A stretch of 40,100 nucleotides of DNA from assembly GCA_022614805.1 (NCBI GenBank), contig JAKEHY010000026.1, positions 1-40,100 on the forward strand, written 5' to 3'. Of this stretch, positions 15,231-22,997 are shown one piece after another. The translations under genes and the position numbers were made by a program. Source of the DNA: Candidatus Zixiibacteriota bacterium (lineage in GTDB: Bacteria; Zixibacteria; MSB-5A5; DSPP01). Positions within the stretch are counted from its first letter, which is position 1. Every line of letters starts with the position of its first letter. Below the pieces are notes generated by a model. The model did not search any database. It was not told the DNA's origin and was given only the letters and a program-made list of their open reading frames with translations.

Positions 15231-15301
15231 ACAACACGGTGACGATTCTGCCGCCGGAAGGGGCTGGGCGTGCTGAACGCCCGGAAGAGCCGAAGGGGTA
15301 A
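15227..15301 (+). pseudogene. Partial duplicate of the thyX 3' end
   Basis: Bases 15230-15260 repeat 14817-14847 with one mismatch. After a 22-24 base insert with a GGGCGT/ACGCCC hairpin, the similarity resumes as GAAGAGCCGAAGGGGTAA. Read from ATG 15227 it gives MNNTVTILPPEG and ends in EPKG, a copy of the ThyX C terminus. Too short to act alone; it marks a past duplication or insertion event in this interval. Confidence 0.7.
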
Positions 15302-15316
15302 AAGGACTATATAAAA

Positions 15317-16063
15317 ATGATTCGTGGTTTCAAGGATGAAGACCCTGTAATTTCCAGATTTGTTGAATATTTACACAAGAAACGAGGAGAACATTGGGTA
15401 GTAATTGATGAGGATATACGCTGCAGTACAAAAGGTAAGAATTTCGACTATTTATTGCTTTGGCGGCACCCACTAAAAGTGCTGAATGAGGTAGAAATAA
15501 AGAGACTGTGCGATACCTACGATGGAATACCCTTTAAATGTTATAGTGACCGTTTTGAAAAAATTGAATCCGGGTTGTATGAAACGGCCAAAGGTAGGGG
15601 CTGGAAAGGTGCTCTTTTTGTCGAACCCTCAGATTTGTCTATGACCTGCAGGCAAGTCGAGTCTCAAAAAGGCATGGAAAGACTGATTTCTAACTTGGAA
15701 AGAGAAGAAAAGATAAGTAGAACAGGTAAATACGAAAAAGAATTCGTTCCATTCTTGACAAGTGGTACTCACAACATTGATGAACAGATTGAGCGGGGAA
15801 TAAGAAAAATTATAAAAGATGCAAGCCAGCAGCTTTCGAAAGAAACTTCGCGCAGAAGAACAATTATCATCGTTAACGAATACCCTAATGTGCGCGGTGC
15901 TGTAATTGACGTTGTTCGTCGAGAAGTGGCCGCAGCTATCGAGGCTGAGAAAATAGAAGCAAGCGTGGATGAAATATATTTCGATAATTCGGTTTTGTAT
16001 GATGGTGACGAAATTGAAGTTATTTACCCTACTCAAAACGGGTCGCAATCGGAGCTTATATGA
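15317..16063 (+). CDS. Uncharacterised protein with a possible PD-(D/E)xK nuclease core
   Basis: I do not recognise this 248-aa protein as a family. Residues 26-64 look like a restriction-endonuclease-fold core: strand HWVVIDEDI, then D44 in NFDYLLLW, then E60 and K62 in LNEVEIKRL. The rest is mixed alpha/beta with a basic, charged middle (FKCYSDRFEKIESGLYETAKGRGWKGALFVEP) and a C-terminal RRTIIIVNEYPNVRG. Its base composition is A+T-richer than the flanks, suggesting transfer. An AAAAGGA precedes the ATG. Its stop overlaps the start of the next gene (ATGA), so the two form a unit. A nuclease role is inference only. Confidence 0.5.
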   Translation: MIRGFKDEDPVISRFVEYLHKKRGEHWVVIDEDIRCSTKGKNFDYLLLWRHPLKVLNEVEIKRLCDTYDGIPFKCYSDRFEKIESGLYETAKGRGWKGALFVEPSDLSMTCRQVESQKGMERLISNLEREEKISRTGKYEKEFVPFLTSGTHNIDEQIERGIRKIIKDASQQLSKETSRRRTIIIVNEYPNVRGAVIDVVRREVAAAIEAEKIEASVDEIYFDNSVLYDGDEIEVIYPTQNGSQSELI

Positions 16064-16290
16064 CGGAAAACGCTGAGGGTTCACGAAACTGGAGGAAGAT
16101 TAACCCCTTGTGGGTAGTCGTTTTTCTACTTTTCCTTCTTGTTTGGCAAAATCGCTGGAAAGTACAAGCGATTGCCTTGCAACAGGAGGATGGTCGCACT
16201 CCTGCAATTTTTGTTAAGTTGGATACTTTTACAGGAGCGGTTTACTATTCACGTGGGGTTGGATGGTCGAAAATTAGAGATGTCCGTTAA
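16060..16290 (+). CDS. Small single-pass membrane protein
   Basis: The 76-aa protein starts inside the stop codon of the preceding gene (ATGA overlap). A polar start (MTENAEGSRNWRKINP) leads to one membrane helix (residues about 18-33, LWVVVFLLFLLVW). The remainder is short and ends VKLDTFTGAVYYSRGVGW, a form (LDTxTGxVY..W) seen in many small uncharacterised membrane proteins. It is probably co-translated with the putative nuclease-fold protein and could be its membrane partner; no function is known. Confidence 0.5.
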   Translation: MTENAEGSRNWRKINPLWVVVFLLFLLVWQNRWKVQAIALQQEDGRTPAIFVKLDTFTGAVYYSRGVGWSKIRDVR

Positions 16291-16405
16291 AGTAGAAAGC
16301 AAAGAGGGTATGATGATATCGGGAACAAATGGAGGATTTTTGGCGATAAAAATAGTAGGTGAGGAAAGTGTTATGAAGATACGCGACAGTAACAGAAGGA
16401 GAGTG

Positions 16406-17284
16406 ATGCGGCGAAACCTACTGCTTGCCGCCGGGGTCCTCTTTGGGTCGTCGCTGACTTTTGCCGGCGACAAGTCCAAAGAGATTTATCCCGAGCAAGG
16501 CCGAGGGATTGCCTGGCAGGATTACACCCAGGCCACTGCGACAGCGAAGAAGGCGCACAAGCCGGTCCTGGTCGATTTCTGGCGGCCGGGCTGAAAGTGG
16601 TGCGCGCGGATGGAGGAGTCGACCTACGTCGCCCCAAAAGTCATCCGCCTACAAGACCAGTTGGTCTTTGCAAAAGTGAACGGCTATGAGGATACGGCGC
16701 TGGCGCGCCAGTACGGGATTTCCGGCTACCCCACCATCATTTTGCTGGCTTCCACCGGGGAAGAGATTGACCGGCTGTGGGGCTACTTCCCGCCGGACAG
16801 CTTTCGCCAAACCGTCAACAACTACCTGGCAGGGGTGGGGACAATGCCTGCTCTGGAAAAACAGTTGGCCAAGGAGCCGGAAAATATCGGCTTGATGATG
16901 CAGGTGGGCGAAAAATACGCCAGCCGCAGCCGGTTTGAAAAGGCGGTGGAGCTTTACAAAAAGGTCATCGCCCAAGACCGGGAGAACAAAACGGGCAAAG
17001 TGCCGGAGGCCTTGTACAATGCCGGGGATGCCCTCTCCCGCGGGAAGAAATTTATGATAGCCAAACAGTACTATCAATCGTTAGTGGATAAATATCCGAA
17101 CGCGGAGGAATACAACGACGCCCTTTTGGAAATCCCTTACCAGCACGAGCAGATGGGGGATACGGCGACCGCCCTGAAGGGCTACCGGCAGGTGCTGAAA
17201 GAGCATCCGAACCACCCGGACACGGCTTGGCTGCAAAAACGGATTATCAAATTCACCGCGCCGGTTAAAGAGAGTGATAAATGA
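16406..17284 (+). CDS. Exported thioredoxin-TPR protein, probable selenoprotein with UxxC site
   Basis: The frame from ATG 16406 to 17284 is open except for one TGA at 16592-16594. That codon is residue 63 in VDFWRPG-U-KWCARMEEST, exactly the first position of the thioredoxin CxxC (Cys66 is the second). Relatives have a cysteine there, so TGA is best read as selenocysteine. The frame, codon usage and fold continue after it: VFAKVNGYED, cis-Pro in ISGYPTIILL, then about 130 residues of TPR repeats (VELYKKVIAQDRENK, AKQYYQSLVDKYPNA, ALKGYRQVLKEHPNH). Residues 1-20 are a signal peptide. The start is set by AGAAGGAG at 16394. A weak hairpin with a GGAGGA loop follows the TGA (about 16598-16627) and might be the SECIS. 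The alternative is a nonsense mutation in a pseudogene. Confidence 0.75.
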
Positions 17285-17350
17285 TTGAGGGATTGGCTTC
17301 GGGGAAAACGGAAGCCAGGAAATCTAAAACCAATAGGAGGGGAAAGGTAA

Positions 17351-20110
17351 ATGGATGAGAAACAAATGACAGAAACAACGGCACAAAGCGGATTGCGGCT
17401 GGAGCGATACTTTACGGAAGAAGGTGTTCATCCCTTCGATACCGTAGCGTGGGAAAAGCACACCGCCGTCATCCGCGGGGCGGACGGCAAAGTCGTTTTT
17501 GAACAGACGGAAGTGGAATTCCCCACATTCTATTCCCAACTGGCCATCAACGTGGTCGTCTCCAAATACTTCCGCGGCAAGCTGGGCACGCCGCAAAGGG
17601 AAACAAGCTTGAAACAGGTGATTTCCCGGGTCGTCAACACCATCCGGGACTGGGGGGTCAAGGACGGCTACTTTGCCACCCCCAGCGATGCGGAAATCTT
17701 CACCGACGAGCTGACCCACCTTCTGCTGTACCAAAAAGGGGCCTTCAACAGCCCGGTCTGGTTCAACGTCGGCATCGAGCCCACCCCGCAATGCTCCGCC
17801 TGCTTCATCCTTTCGGTGGAAGACACAATGCCCTCGATTCTGGACTGGATTAAAACCGAGGGGATGATTTTCAAGGGGGGCTCCGGCTCCGGCATCAATT
17901 TGTCCACCATACGCTCCTCGCGCGAACATCTAGCGGGGGGAGGGCTTGCCTCCGGCCCGGTCTCCTTTATGCGCGGAGCCGACGCCACCGCCGGGGCCAT
18001 CAAATCGGGGGGCAAAACCCGCCGCGCCGCCAAAATGGTGGTTTTGAACGTGGACCACCCGGACGTTCTCGAATTCACCAACTGCAAAGCGGTGGAGGAA
18101 CAGAAAGCTTGGGCTTTGGGGGCTTCCGGCTTCGATATGACCATCAACGGCGAGGCCTGGAAATCGATTCAGTTCCAAAACGCCAACAACTCCATCCGCG
18201 TCACCGACGATTTTATGAAACAGGTGGAAGCCGATGGGCCGTGGGATTTGAAAGAGATTAAGACCGGCAAGGTTATCGAAACCCTTCCGGCCAAGGAAAT
18301 TTTGCGCCAGGCGGCCAAGGCCGCGTGGCAGTGCGGCGACCCGGGAATGCAGTACGACACCACCATAAACTCCTGGCACACCTCCCCCAACTCCGGGCGC
18401 ATCAACGCCTCCAACCCCTGCTCGGAGTATATGCACCTGGACGATTCCGCCTGCAACCTGGCCAGCTTGAACATTATGAAGTTCCGCGGCATAGAAGGGG
18501 AGTTCGACCCGGAATCGTTCAAAAAGGGGGTGGATACCTTCATTCTGGCGATGGATATCATCGTCGATAACTCCAGCTACCCGACGGAACGGATTACAAA
18601 GAATGCCAAAGCCTTCCGGGAGCTGGGCTTGGGGTACGCCAACCTGGGGGCTTTCTTGATGAGCCGGGGCCTGCCGTACGATTCCGAGGAAGGGCGCGCG
18701 GTGGCGGCTTCCATCACTGCCCTTCTGACCGGCGAAGCGTACCGGATGTCGGCCGAAATCGTCGAAAAACAGGGGCCCTTCGCCGGCTACGAGAAAAACA
18801 AAGAGCCGATGCTGAACGTGATTGCCAAGCACAAAATTTCGCTCGACAACGTCGATGCCAAGCTGGTGCCGCCGCCTCTTTTCAAAGCGGCTGAAAAAGC
18901 GTGGGACGAAGCGTATGCATTGGGGAAAAAGCAGGGATACCGCAACTCGCAGGTCTCCGTCATCGCCCCAACGGGAACGATTGCCTTTATGATGGACTGC
19001 GACACCACCGGCATCGAGCCGGACATTGCCCTCGTCAAATACAAAAACTTAGTCGGCGGCGGAGTGATGAAAATAGTCAACCAGACCGTGCCGGAAGCGC
19101 TCTTGTATATGGGCTATCCAAAAGAGCAAATGGAGGAAATCGTCAAGTTCATTGAGGAAACCGGAACCATCGAGGGCTCTCCGCATCTGAAAGCCGAACA
19201 TCTGTCGGTTTTCGACTGCGCCTTCAAAGCCCAGGTCGGCACCCGCTTTATCCACCACATCGGGCATCTGAAAATGATGGGGGCCGTGCAGCCCTTCATC
19301 TCCGGCGCCATCTCCAAAACGGTGAATATGCCCAACGAGTCGACGGTGGAAGAGATTATGGATGCCTTCACCCAGGGCTGGAAGCTCGGCTTGAAGGCCC
19401 TCGCGATCTACCGGGACGGCTCCAAGCGCACCCAGCCGTTGGTCACCGGTCTGGAGAAGAAGGCCGAGCCGGGGCCGCGCCGCAAACGGCTGCCGGACGA
19501 GCGGGACGCCTACACCCACAAATTCTCCATCGCCGGCCACGAGGGATACATCACCGTCGGCCTGTACGGCGACGGCAACCCGGGGGAGATTTTCATCACG
19601 ATGGCCAAGGAGGGCTCGACCGTTTCCGGTTTGATGGACTCCTTCGCCACGGCCATCTCGCTGGCCCTGCAGTACGGCGTGCCGCTGCGCACGTTGGTGG
19701 AAAAGTTCATCAATATGCGCTTCGAGCCGGCCGGCTTCACCAACAACCCGGAAATTCCTTTGGCCCGCTCGATAATGGACTACATCTTCCGCTGGATGGG
19801 GAAGAAATTTTTGCCCCCCGACCAGCAGCCGGAGGGTTTGACCGTCATCCGCGTTGAGGAACCGGCGGACGGGAAGGGAACGGCTGCCCAACCCTCCAAA
19901 TCCGCAGGGGCAGGTTTTCCCTCGACTTCGCTCGGGACAGGCCAACCCGGCCGGGGCGGGGTGGAGGGGTCTGGCAGTGCGGGCCAAAAACAGGCCGCCT
20001 TCCAGAACCAGATGGACGCGCCGCTTTGCGCCGATTGCGGGATGATAATGGTGCGCAACGGTTCCTGCTACAAATGCCTGAACTGCGGCAGCACCTCCGG
20101 CTGCAGTTAG
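17351..20110 (+). CDS. nrdJ: Vitamin B12-dependent (class II) ribonucleotide reductase
   Basis: The 919-aa enzyme reduces ribonucleotides to deoxyribonucleotides with adenosylcobalamin and needs no oxygen. Recognisable blocks are FNSPVWFNVGIEPTPQCSAC, GGSGSGINLSTIRSSRE, ARRAAKMVVLNVDHPDV, the active-site NPCSEYMHLDDSACNLASLN near residue 356, and GTIAFMMDCDTTGIEPDIAL near 541. The C-terminal part is a TSCPD-like domain and ends with a zinc ribbon (CADCGMIM, CLNCGSTSGC) that holds the redox cysteines. The SD AGGAGGGGAAAGG precedes the ATG. The linker before the ribbon contains a dispersed palindromic repeat in frame (19903-19945). No B12 riboswitch was identified. Confidence 0.96.
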   Translation: MDEKQMTETTAQSGLRLERYFTEEGVHPFDTVAWEKHTAVIRGADGKVVFEQTEVEFPTFYSQLAINVVVSKYFRGKLGTPQRETSLKQVISRVVNTIRDWGVKDGYFATPSDAEIFTDELTHLLLYQKGAFNSPVWFNVGIEPTPQCSACFILSVEDTMPSILDWIKTEGMIFKGGSGSGINLSTIRSSREHLAGGGLASGPVSFMRGADATAGAIKSGGKTRRAAKMVVLNVDHPDVLEFTNCKAVEEQKAWALGASGFDMTINGEAWKSIQFQNANNSIRVTDDFMKQVEADGPWDLKEIKTGKVIETLPAKEILRQAAKAAWQCGDPGMQYDTTINSWHTSPNSGRINASNPCSEYMHLDDSACNLASLNIMKFRGIEGEFDPESFKKGVDTFILAMDIIVDNSSYPTERITKNAKAFRELGLGYANLGAFLMSRGLPYDSEEGRAVAASITALLTGEAYRMSAEIVEKQGPFAGYEKNKEPMLNVIAKHKISLDNVDAKLVPPPLFKAAEKAWDEAYALGKKQGYRNSQVSVIAPTGTIAFMMDCDTTGIEPDIALVKYKNLVGGGVMKIVNQTVPEALLYMGYPKEQMEEIVKFIEETGTIEGSPHLKAEHLSVFDCAFKAQVGTRFIHHIGHLKMMGAVQPFISGAISKTVNMPNESTVEEIMDAFTQGWKLGLKALAIYRDGSKRTQPLVTGLEKKAEPGPRRKRLPDERDAYTHKFSIAGHEGYITVGLYGDGNPGEIFITMAKEGSTVSGLMDSFATAISLALQYGVPLRTLVEKFINMRFEPAGFTNNPEIPLARSIMDYIFRWMGKKFLPPDQQPEGLTVIRVEEPADGKGTAAQPSKSAGAGFPSTSLGTGQPGRGGVEGSGSAGQKQAAFQNQMDAPLCADCGMIMVRNGSCYKCLNCGSTSGCS
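19903..19945 (+). repeat. Palindromic repeat core inserted in frame within nrdJ
   Basis: TCCCTCGACTTCGCTCGGGA at 19918-19937 differs by one base from the core of the intergenic palindrome at 13980-13999. It is flanked by CAGGGGCAGG on the left. It encodes PSTSLGT in the low-complexity linker between the catalytic body and the C-terminal zinc ribbon, where an insertion can be tolerated. Confidence 0.75.
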
Positions 20111-20117
20111 AAGGGGT

Positions 20118-20465
20118 ATGCAGGCCAAACTGCTTTTGGGGCTTTTGGCCGCTTTCGCGGCGATTGCCATAGGCATCTGGCAGGATGGCGCCCAAAAACC
20201 GTGGAACATTTTTCTTGGGTATTGGATGCCACTCATCACCTATATGCTTTATTTGCGGGTATCTGCCGACAAAAAGAAACTCCTGCTTTCCGTTTTCGTT
20301 CTGGTCACGGTTTTCTATGCCTTCATGGCGTTGATGGCCATCGGAATGGACAGGTTGTTTACGCTTGGAGGTCTGCTCATCGTTGTCGGTTTGATTGCCG
20401 CCGTCTGGATTCCGCTGGCTTGGTTGTGCAGAAAATCGATGGCGGTGGAAAAACCGGCCGGATAA
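20118..20465 (+). CDS. Small integral membrane protein of unknown function
   Basis: The 115-aa protein is almost wholly hydrophobic, with four predicted membrane helices: residues 3-19, 29-46, about 55-75 and 83-104. Short basic loops (SADKKK and CRKSM) suggest the orientation. The ATG lies 7 bases after the nrdJ stop, so it is probably translated from the same transcript. I recognise no family. A terminator 85 bases downstream closes the unit. Confidence 0.6.
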   Translation: MQAKLLLGLLAAFAAIAIGIWQDGAQKPWNIFLGYWMPLITYMLYLRVSADKKKLLLSVFVLVTVFYAFMALMAIGMDRLFTLGGLLIVVGLIAAVWIPLAWLCRKSMAVEKPAG

Positions 20466-20550
20466 CTTCGCGGCAGGGGATGCCCCGGCGTCAGGAGTCG
20501 ATAGGATTGGCCTACTAACACCTCGCCACCTCTTGACGCAACGCTCGCAA

Positions 20551-20578
20551 GCCCCGCCCCGAAAGGGCGGGGCTTTTT
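20551..20578 (+). terminator. Rho-independent terminator after nrdJ and the small membrane gene
   Basis: GCCCCGCCC (20551-20559) pairs with GGGCGGGGC (20565-20573) over a C-GAAA loop, followed by TTTTT (20574-20578). Confidence 0.9.
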
Positions 20579-20588
20579 GTTTGGCATT

Positions 20589-20615
20589 CGTAGGGGCACG
20601 CTGCAACGTGCCCCC
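20589..20615 (+). repeat. TAGGGG-armed palindrome
   Basis: GTAGGGGCACG with CGTGCCCCC around a CTGCAA centre. It is nearly the same as the unit at 21634-21658, so one unit lies on each side of the secreted-protein gene. Confidence 0.75.
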
Positions 20616-20736
20616 GCGGGTTGGCTTCAGCCAGTCCCTGGAGTGCCGATACAGATACCGGGGTCGCTTCTTTAGGGGGGAACATCCGAGGTCAGAACAG
20701 CTGGCGACCCCCGATGGGGAAAAAGGAGAGGAGCAA

Positions 20737-21636
20737 ATGCAAAAAAATCTAATGATTACGGCGCTTGCGCTGCTTTACTTGGCGTTATGCTGCACGTCTG
20801 TTTGGGCCCAGGTGGACCCGCGCGATTCGGTCATTCTGGAATCCAAGGCAGTAGCCCCTTCCGCCAATCCTCCGGATGCGGCTGTTTTGATGGGGGTTTG
20901 GATAACCAACAAAGACACCATCTCCGAATTCAAGCTGCCCTTGGATGAAACCTCGCTTTCGGGTGGCGCCTATCTTTTTCTCTCCTACCCGCGCACTTTC
21001 ACCGGAGTGGTCAATCCGCAAACCATAACCCTCCAGTGGTTAACCGATTTGACCAGCAATCAGTACGACGGTGTCTCTCCGGACCGGTTCACGCTCATCG
21101 GGGATTACAATCCCGGCGATTTGACCACGGCCGAGCCGCCCAATGCGGTGCGGAAGCTTTTCTGGCAGATAAAATTCGACACGGTGACCGTCTCCGGTCC
21201 TTCCGGGCAGGTTTTATTCGACTCGGTTCGCAACAACCCCTCCGACCGGATAGAATTTCGCGACCTGTCGGGGACCCGGGTTCAGGTGCATTTCCTAAAC
21301 TCGGTTTTTACCATAACCGCCAGCGACGTGCGTGAAATCCATACCGGCATTGTTCCGCGGGAATACGCCCTTTCGCAGAACTATCCCAATCCGTTCAATG
21401 CGAATACGCGGATAGTTTTTGCCTTGCCGGAAGCGGGGCGCGCCACGTTGGAAGCGTTCAACCTGCTCGGCCAAAAGGTCGGCACGTTGGTGGATGAGTA
21501 TTTGAGCGCCGGAACGAAAATCGTCAGTTGGAACGGGCGTGACAACCGGGGAGCGCCGGTGCCATCCGGGGTTTATTTCTACCAGCTTCGCGCCGGAGGT
21601 TTCAAAGAAACGAAAAAGATGCTGGTTTTGAAATAG
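20737..21636 (+). CDS. Secreted protein with FlgD-like/T9SS type A C-terminal domain
   Basis: From ATG 20737 (SD GGAGAGGAG) the protein has 299 residues. Residues 1-24 are a signal peptide ending VWA. The middle (about 30-205) is a beta-rich region without a recognised family, containing LMGVWITNKDTISEFKLPL and FTLIGDYNPGDLTT. The last 85 residues form the FlgD-like Ig fold used as a type IX secretion sorting domain: YALSQNYPNPFNANTRIVF, AFNLLGQKVGTLVDEYLSAG, GVYFYQLRAGGF and KKMLVLK. It should be exported and surface-bound. Its stop codon TAG is the first three bases of a TAGGGG repeat. Confidence 0.82.
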   Translation: MQKNLMITALALLYLALCCTSVWAQVDPRDSVILESKAVAPSANPPDAAVLMGVWITNKDTISEFKLPLDETSLSGGAYLFLSYPRTFTGVVNPQTITLQWLTDLTSNQYDGVSPDRFTLIGDYNPGDLTTAEPPNAVRKLFWQIKFDTVTVSGPSGQVLFDSVRNNPSDRIEFRDLSGTRVQVHFLNSVFTITASDVREIHTGIVPREYALSQNYPNPFNANTRIVFALPEAGRATLEAFNLLGQKVGTLVDEYLSAGTKIVSWNGRDNRGAPVPSGVYFYQLRAGGFKETKKMLVLK

Positions 21637-21726
21637 GGGCACGTTGCAACGTGCCCTTGCGAATCTGCCCACGCCAGTAGCCTCGACTTTAGTCGAGGGT
21701 TTTTCCGACACTAAAGTGTCGGCTAC
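21634..21726 (+). repeat. TAGGGG palindrome followed by a paired hairpin repeat
   Basis: TAGGGGCACGTT/AACGTGCCCTT covers 21634-21658 and overlaps the stop codon of the preceding gene. Two hairpins follow in one larger inverted unit, GTAGCCTCGACTTTAGTCGAGG (21677-21698) and CCGACACTAAAGTGTCGGCTAC (21705-21726), joined by GTTTTT. The GTAGCC/GGCTAC ends make the pair a single palindromic module. The first hairpin with its T run may also terminate transcription. Confidence 0.75.
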
Positions 21727-21797
21727 CATTGTGATCCCAAAAAGGCCCTGATTTCCCTCCCCTTGAGGGGAGGGGTAGGGGTGGGGTCAAATCCCGC

Positions 21798-21825
21798 TTG
21801 AAACAGCCGCTTCCCGGGGTATATT
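21798..21825 (+). promoter_or_regulatory. Promoter of the DUF362 gene, leaderless layout
   Basis: TTGAAA (21798-21803), 16-nt spacer, TATATT (21820-21825). The ATG at 21835 lies 9 nt after the -10; the alternative ATG at 21826 directly abuts it and would not be transcribed. Confidence 0.5.
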
Positions 21826-21834
21826 ATGCAGGGT

Positions 21835-22968
21835 ATGAACAAATCAACCGTATGGGTTTTGGAAACGCGGCCGGAAACGGTCGTTGCGGATTACGCCAAG
21901 TTGCTCCGCCAGTCGGGCTTTGAATCGGCCGTTTCCAAGGACAAAGAAACCTTAATCAAGCTGAATTTATCCTGGACCAAGTTTTTCCCCGCCTGTTCCA
22001 CCCAGCCCTGGCAGTTGGAAGGGGTGGTCAAATACATCTCCGACGCCGGCTATCCGAAGGAAAAACTCTGGGTGGTGGAGAACAAGACGGTGGTCACCGA
22101 CCCGCGCAAAGGGGCGGAAAAAAATCTGTGGATGCCGATTTTGGAGCGGTATGGACTCAAATTCAATCCCCTGCCGGAGCAGGAATGGCACGTTTACAAC
22201 TTCAAGTCGAAGCTTTTGAAGCTGCCGGAGCTTTTTCCGCGCGGGATTGAAATTCCCAAAATCTATCCCGGCAAACAAATCGTCCATCTGCCGACTTTGA
22301 AAACCCACGGCCATTCCACCACCACCGGCGCCATCAAGAACGCCTTCGGCGGGCTTTTGAAAGAGGTGCGCCACTACGCCCACAAGTACATCCACGAAGT
22401 TTTGGTCGATTTGGTGCTGATGCAAAAGGAGCTGCATCCTTCCGTTTTCGCCGTGATGGATGGTAGCGTGGCAGGGAACGGCGCCGGGCCGCGCACGATG
22501 GTGCCGGTGGAGGCGAATTTGATTCTGGCCTCGGCCGATTCGGTGGCCATCGATGCGGTAGCCGCCCGGATTATGGGGTTCGACCCGATGCAGATTCCCT
22601 ATCTGGCGATGGCGGACAAGATGGGATTGGGAAACGCCCAGAAAATCAACGTCGAAGTTATGGGCAAGGATATTTCCAATCTGAATCTGAACTTCAAAGT
22701 GGGCAAAAGTTTCGTCATCTGGGGGGACCAGATGTTGCGCAAAGGGCCTTTGCGTTTTCTGGAAAAGCCGGCTCTGCATTCGCCTTTAATGGTCTGGGCG
22801 CCGGCGGCTTCCAACATCTACCACGACTGGCTCTGGTATCCTTTGATTGGGCTTCCGCGGGTCTGGAAATTTATGAAAACCCCCTGGGGCAAGCTCTGGA
22901 AATCCTACCAGCGCCCGGTTCCCCCAACTTCCCAGCCGGTTTTGGAGCCAAAAGTCAAACCGGCATAG
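21835..22968 (+). CDS. DUF362 domain-containing protein
   Basis: From ATG 21835 the protein has 377 residues. It matches DUF362: TLIKLNLSWTKFFPAC, the block IVHLPTLKTHGHSTTTGAIKNAFGG near residue 150, VFAVMDGSVAGNGAGPRTM near 205 and SADSVAIDAVAARIMGFDP near 235. DUF362 proteins are often linked to iron-sulfur proteins, but no ferredoxin CxxCxxC cluster is present here and the biochemical role is unknown. The C-terminal 90 residues are aromatic and proline-rich. The shorter start is used because the promoter -10 ends at 21825 and no SD is seen. Confidence 0.8.
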   Translation: MNKSTVWVLETRPETVVADYAKLLRQSGFESAVSKDKETLIKLNLSWTKFFPACSTQPWQLEGVVKYISDAGYPKEKLWVVENKTVVTDPRKGAEKNLWMPILERYGLKFNPLPEQEWHVYNFKSKLLKLPELFPRGIEIPKIYPGKQIVHLPTLKTHGHSTTTGAIKNAFGGLLKEVRHYAHKYIHEVLVDLVLMQKELHPSVFAVMDGSVAGNGAGPRTMVPVEANLILASADSVAIDAVAARIMGFDPMQIPYLAMADKMGLGNAQKINVEVMGKDISNLNLNFKVGKSFVIWGDQMLRKGPLRFLEKPALHSPLMVWAPAASNIYHDWLWYPLIGLPRVWKFMKTPWGKLWKSYQRPVPPTSQPVLEPKVKPA

Positions 22969-22997
22969 AATTTCTATCCCAGTCGGTAGCCGCGACT

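Larger units (their letters stand above)
20466..20736 (+). other. Gene-free stretch with a terminator, a repeat and a folded leader
   Basis: After the terminator (20551-20578) and a TAGGGG palindrome (20589-20615), the 120 bases before the secreted-protein ATG contain a GGGGTCGC/GCGACCCC pairing (near 20660 and 20703), enclosing GGGGGGAACATCC. That could be a long-range leader stem, but no riboswitch class was recognised and a repeat is equally possible. No open frame is supported. Confidence 0.4.

Noticed and set aside
16592-16594. A frameshift or sequencing error behind the TGA in the thioredoxin-TPR gene
   Set aside because: The same frame continues on both sides of the codon with matching family sequence; an indel would have changed frame. 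A point error or nonsense mutation remains possible.
19049-20239. Long antisense frame (about 396 codons) opposite nrdJ
   Set aside because: It is the shadow of a G+C-rich, third-position-biased gene on the other strand; the composition is H-, G- and R-rich without a fold signature.
20640-20736. Cyclic-di-GMP or other riboswitch before the secreted FlgD-like protein
   Set aside because: A GGGGTCGC/GCGACCCC pairing exists, but I recognise none of the conserved riboswitch cores.
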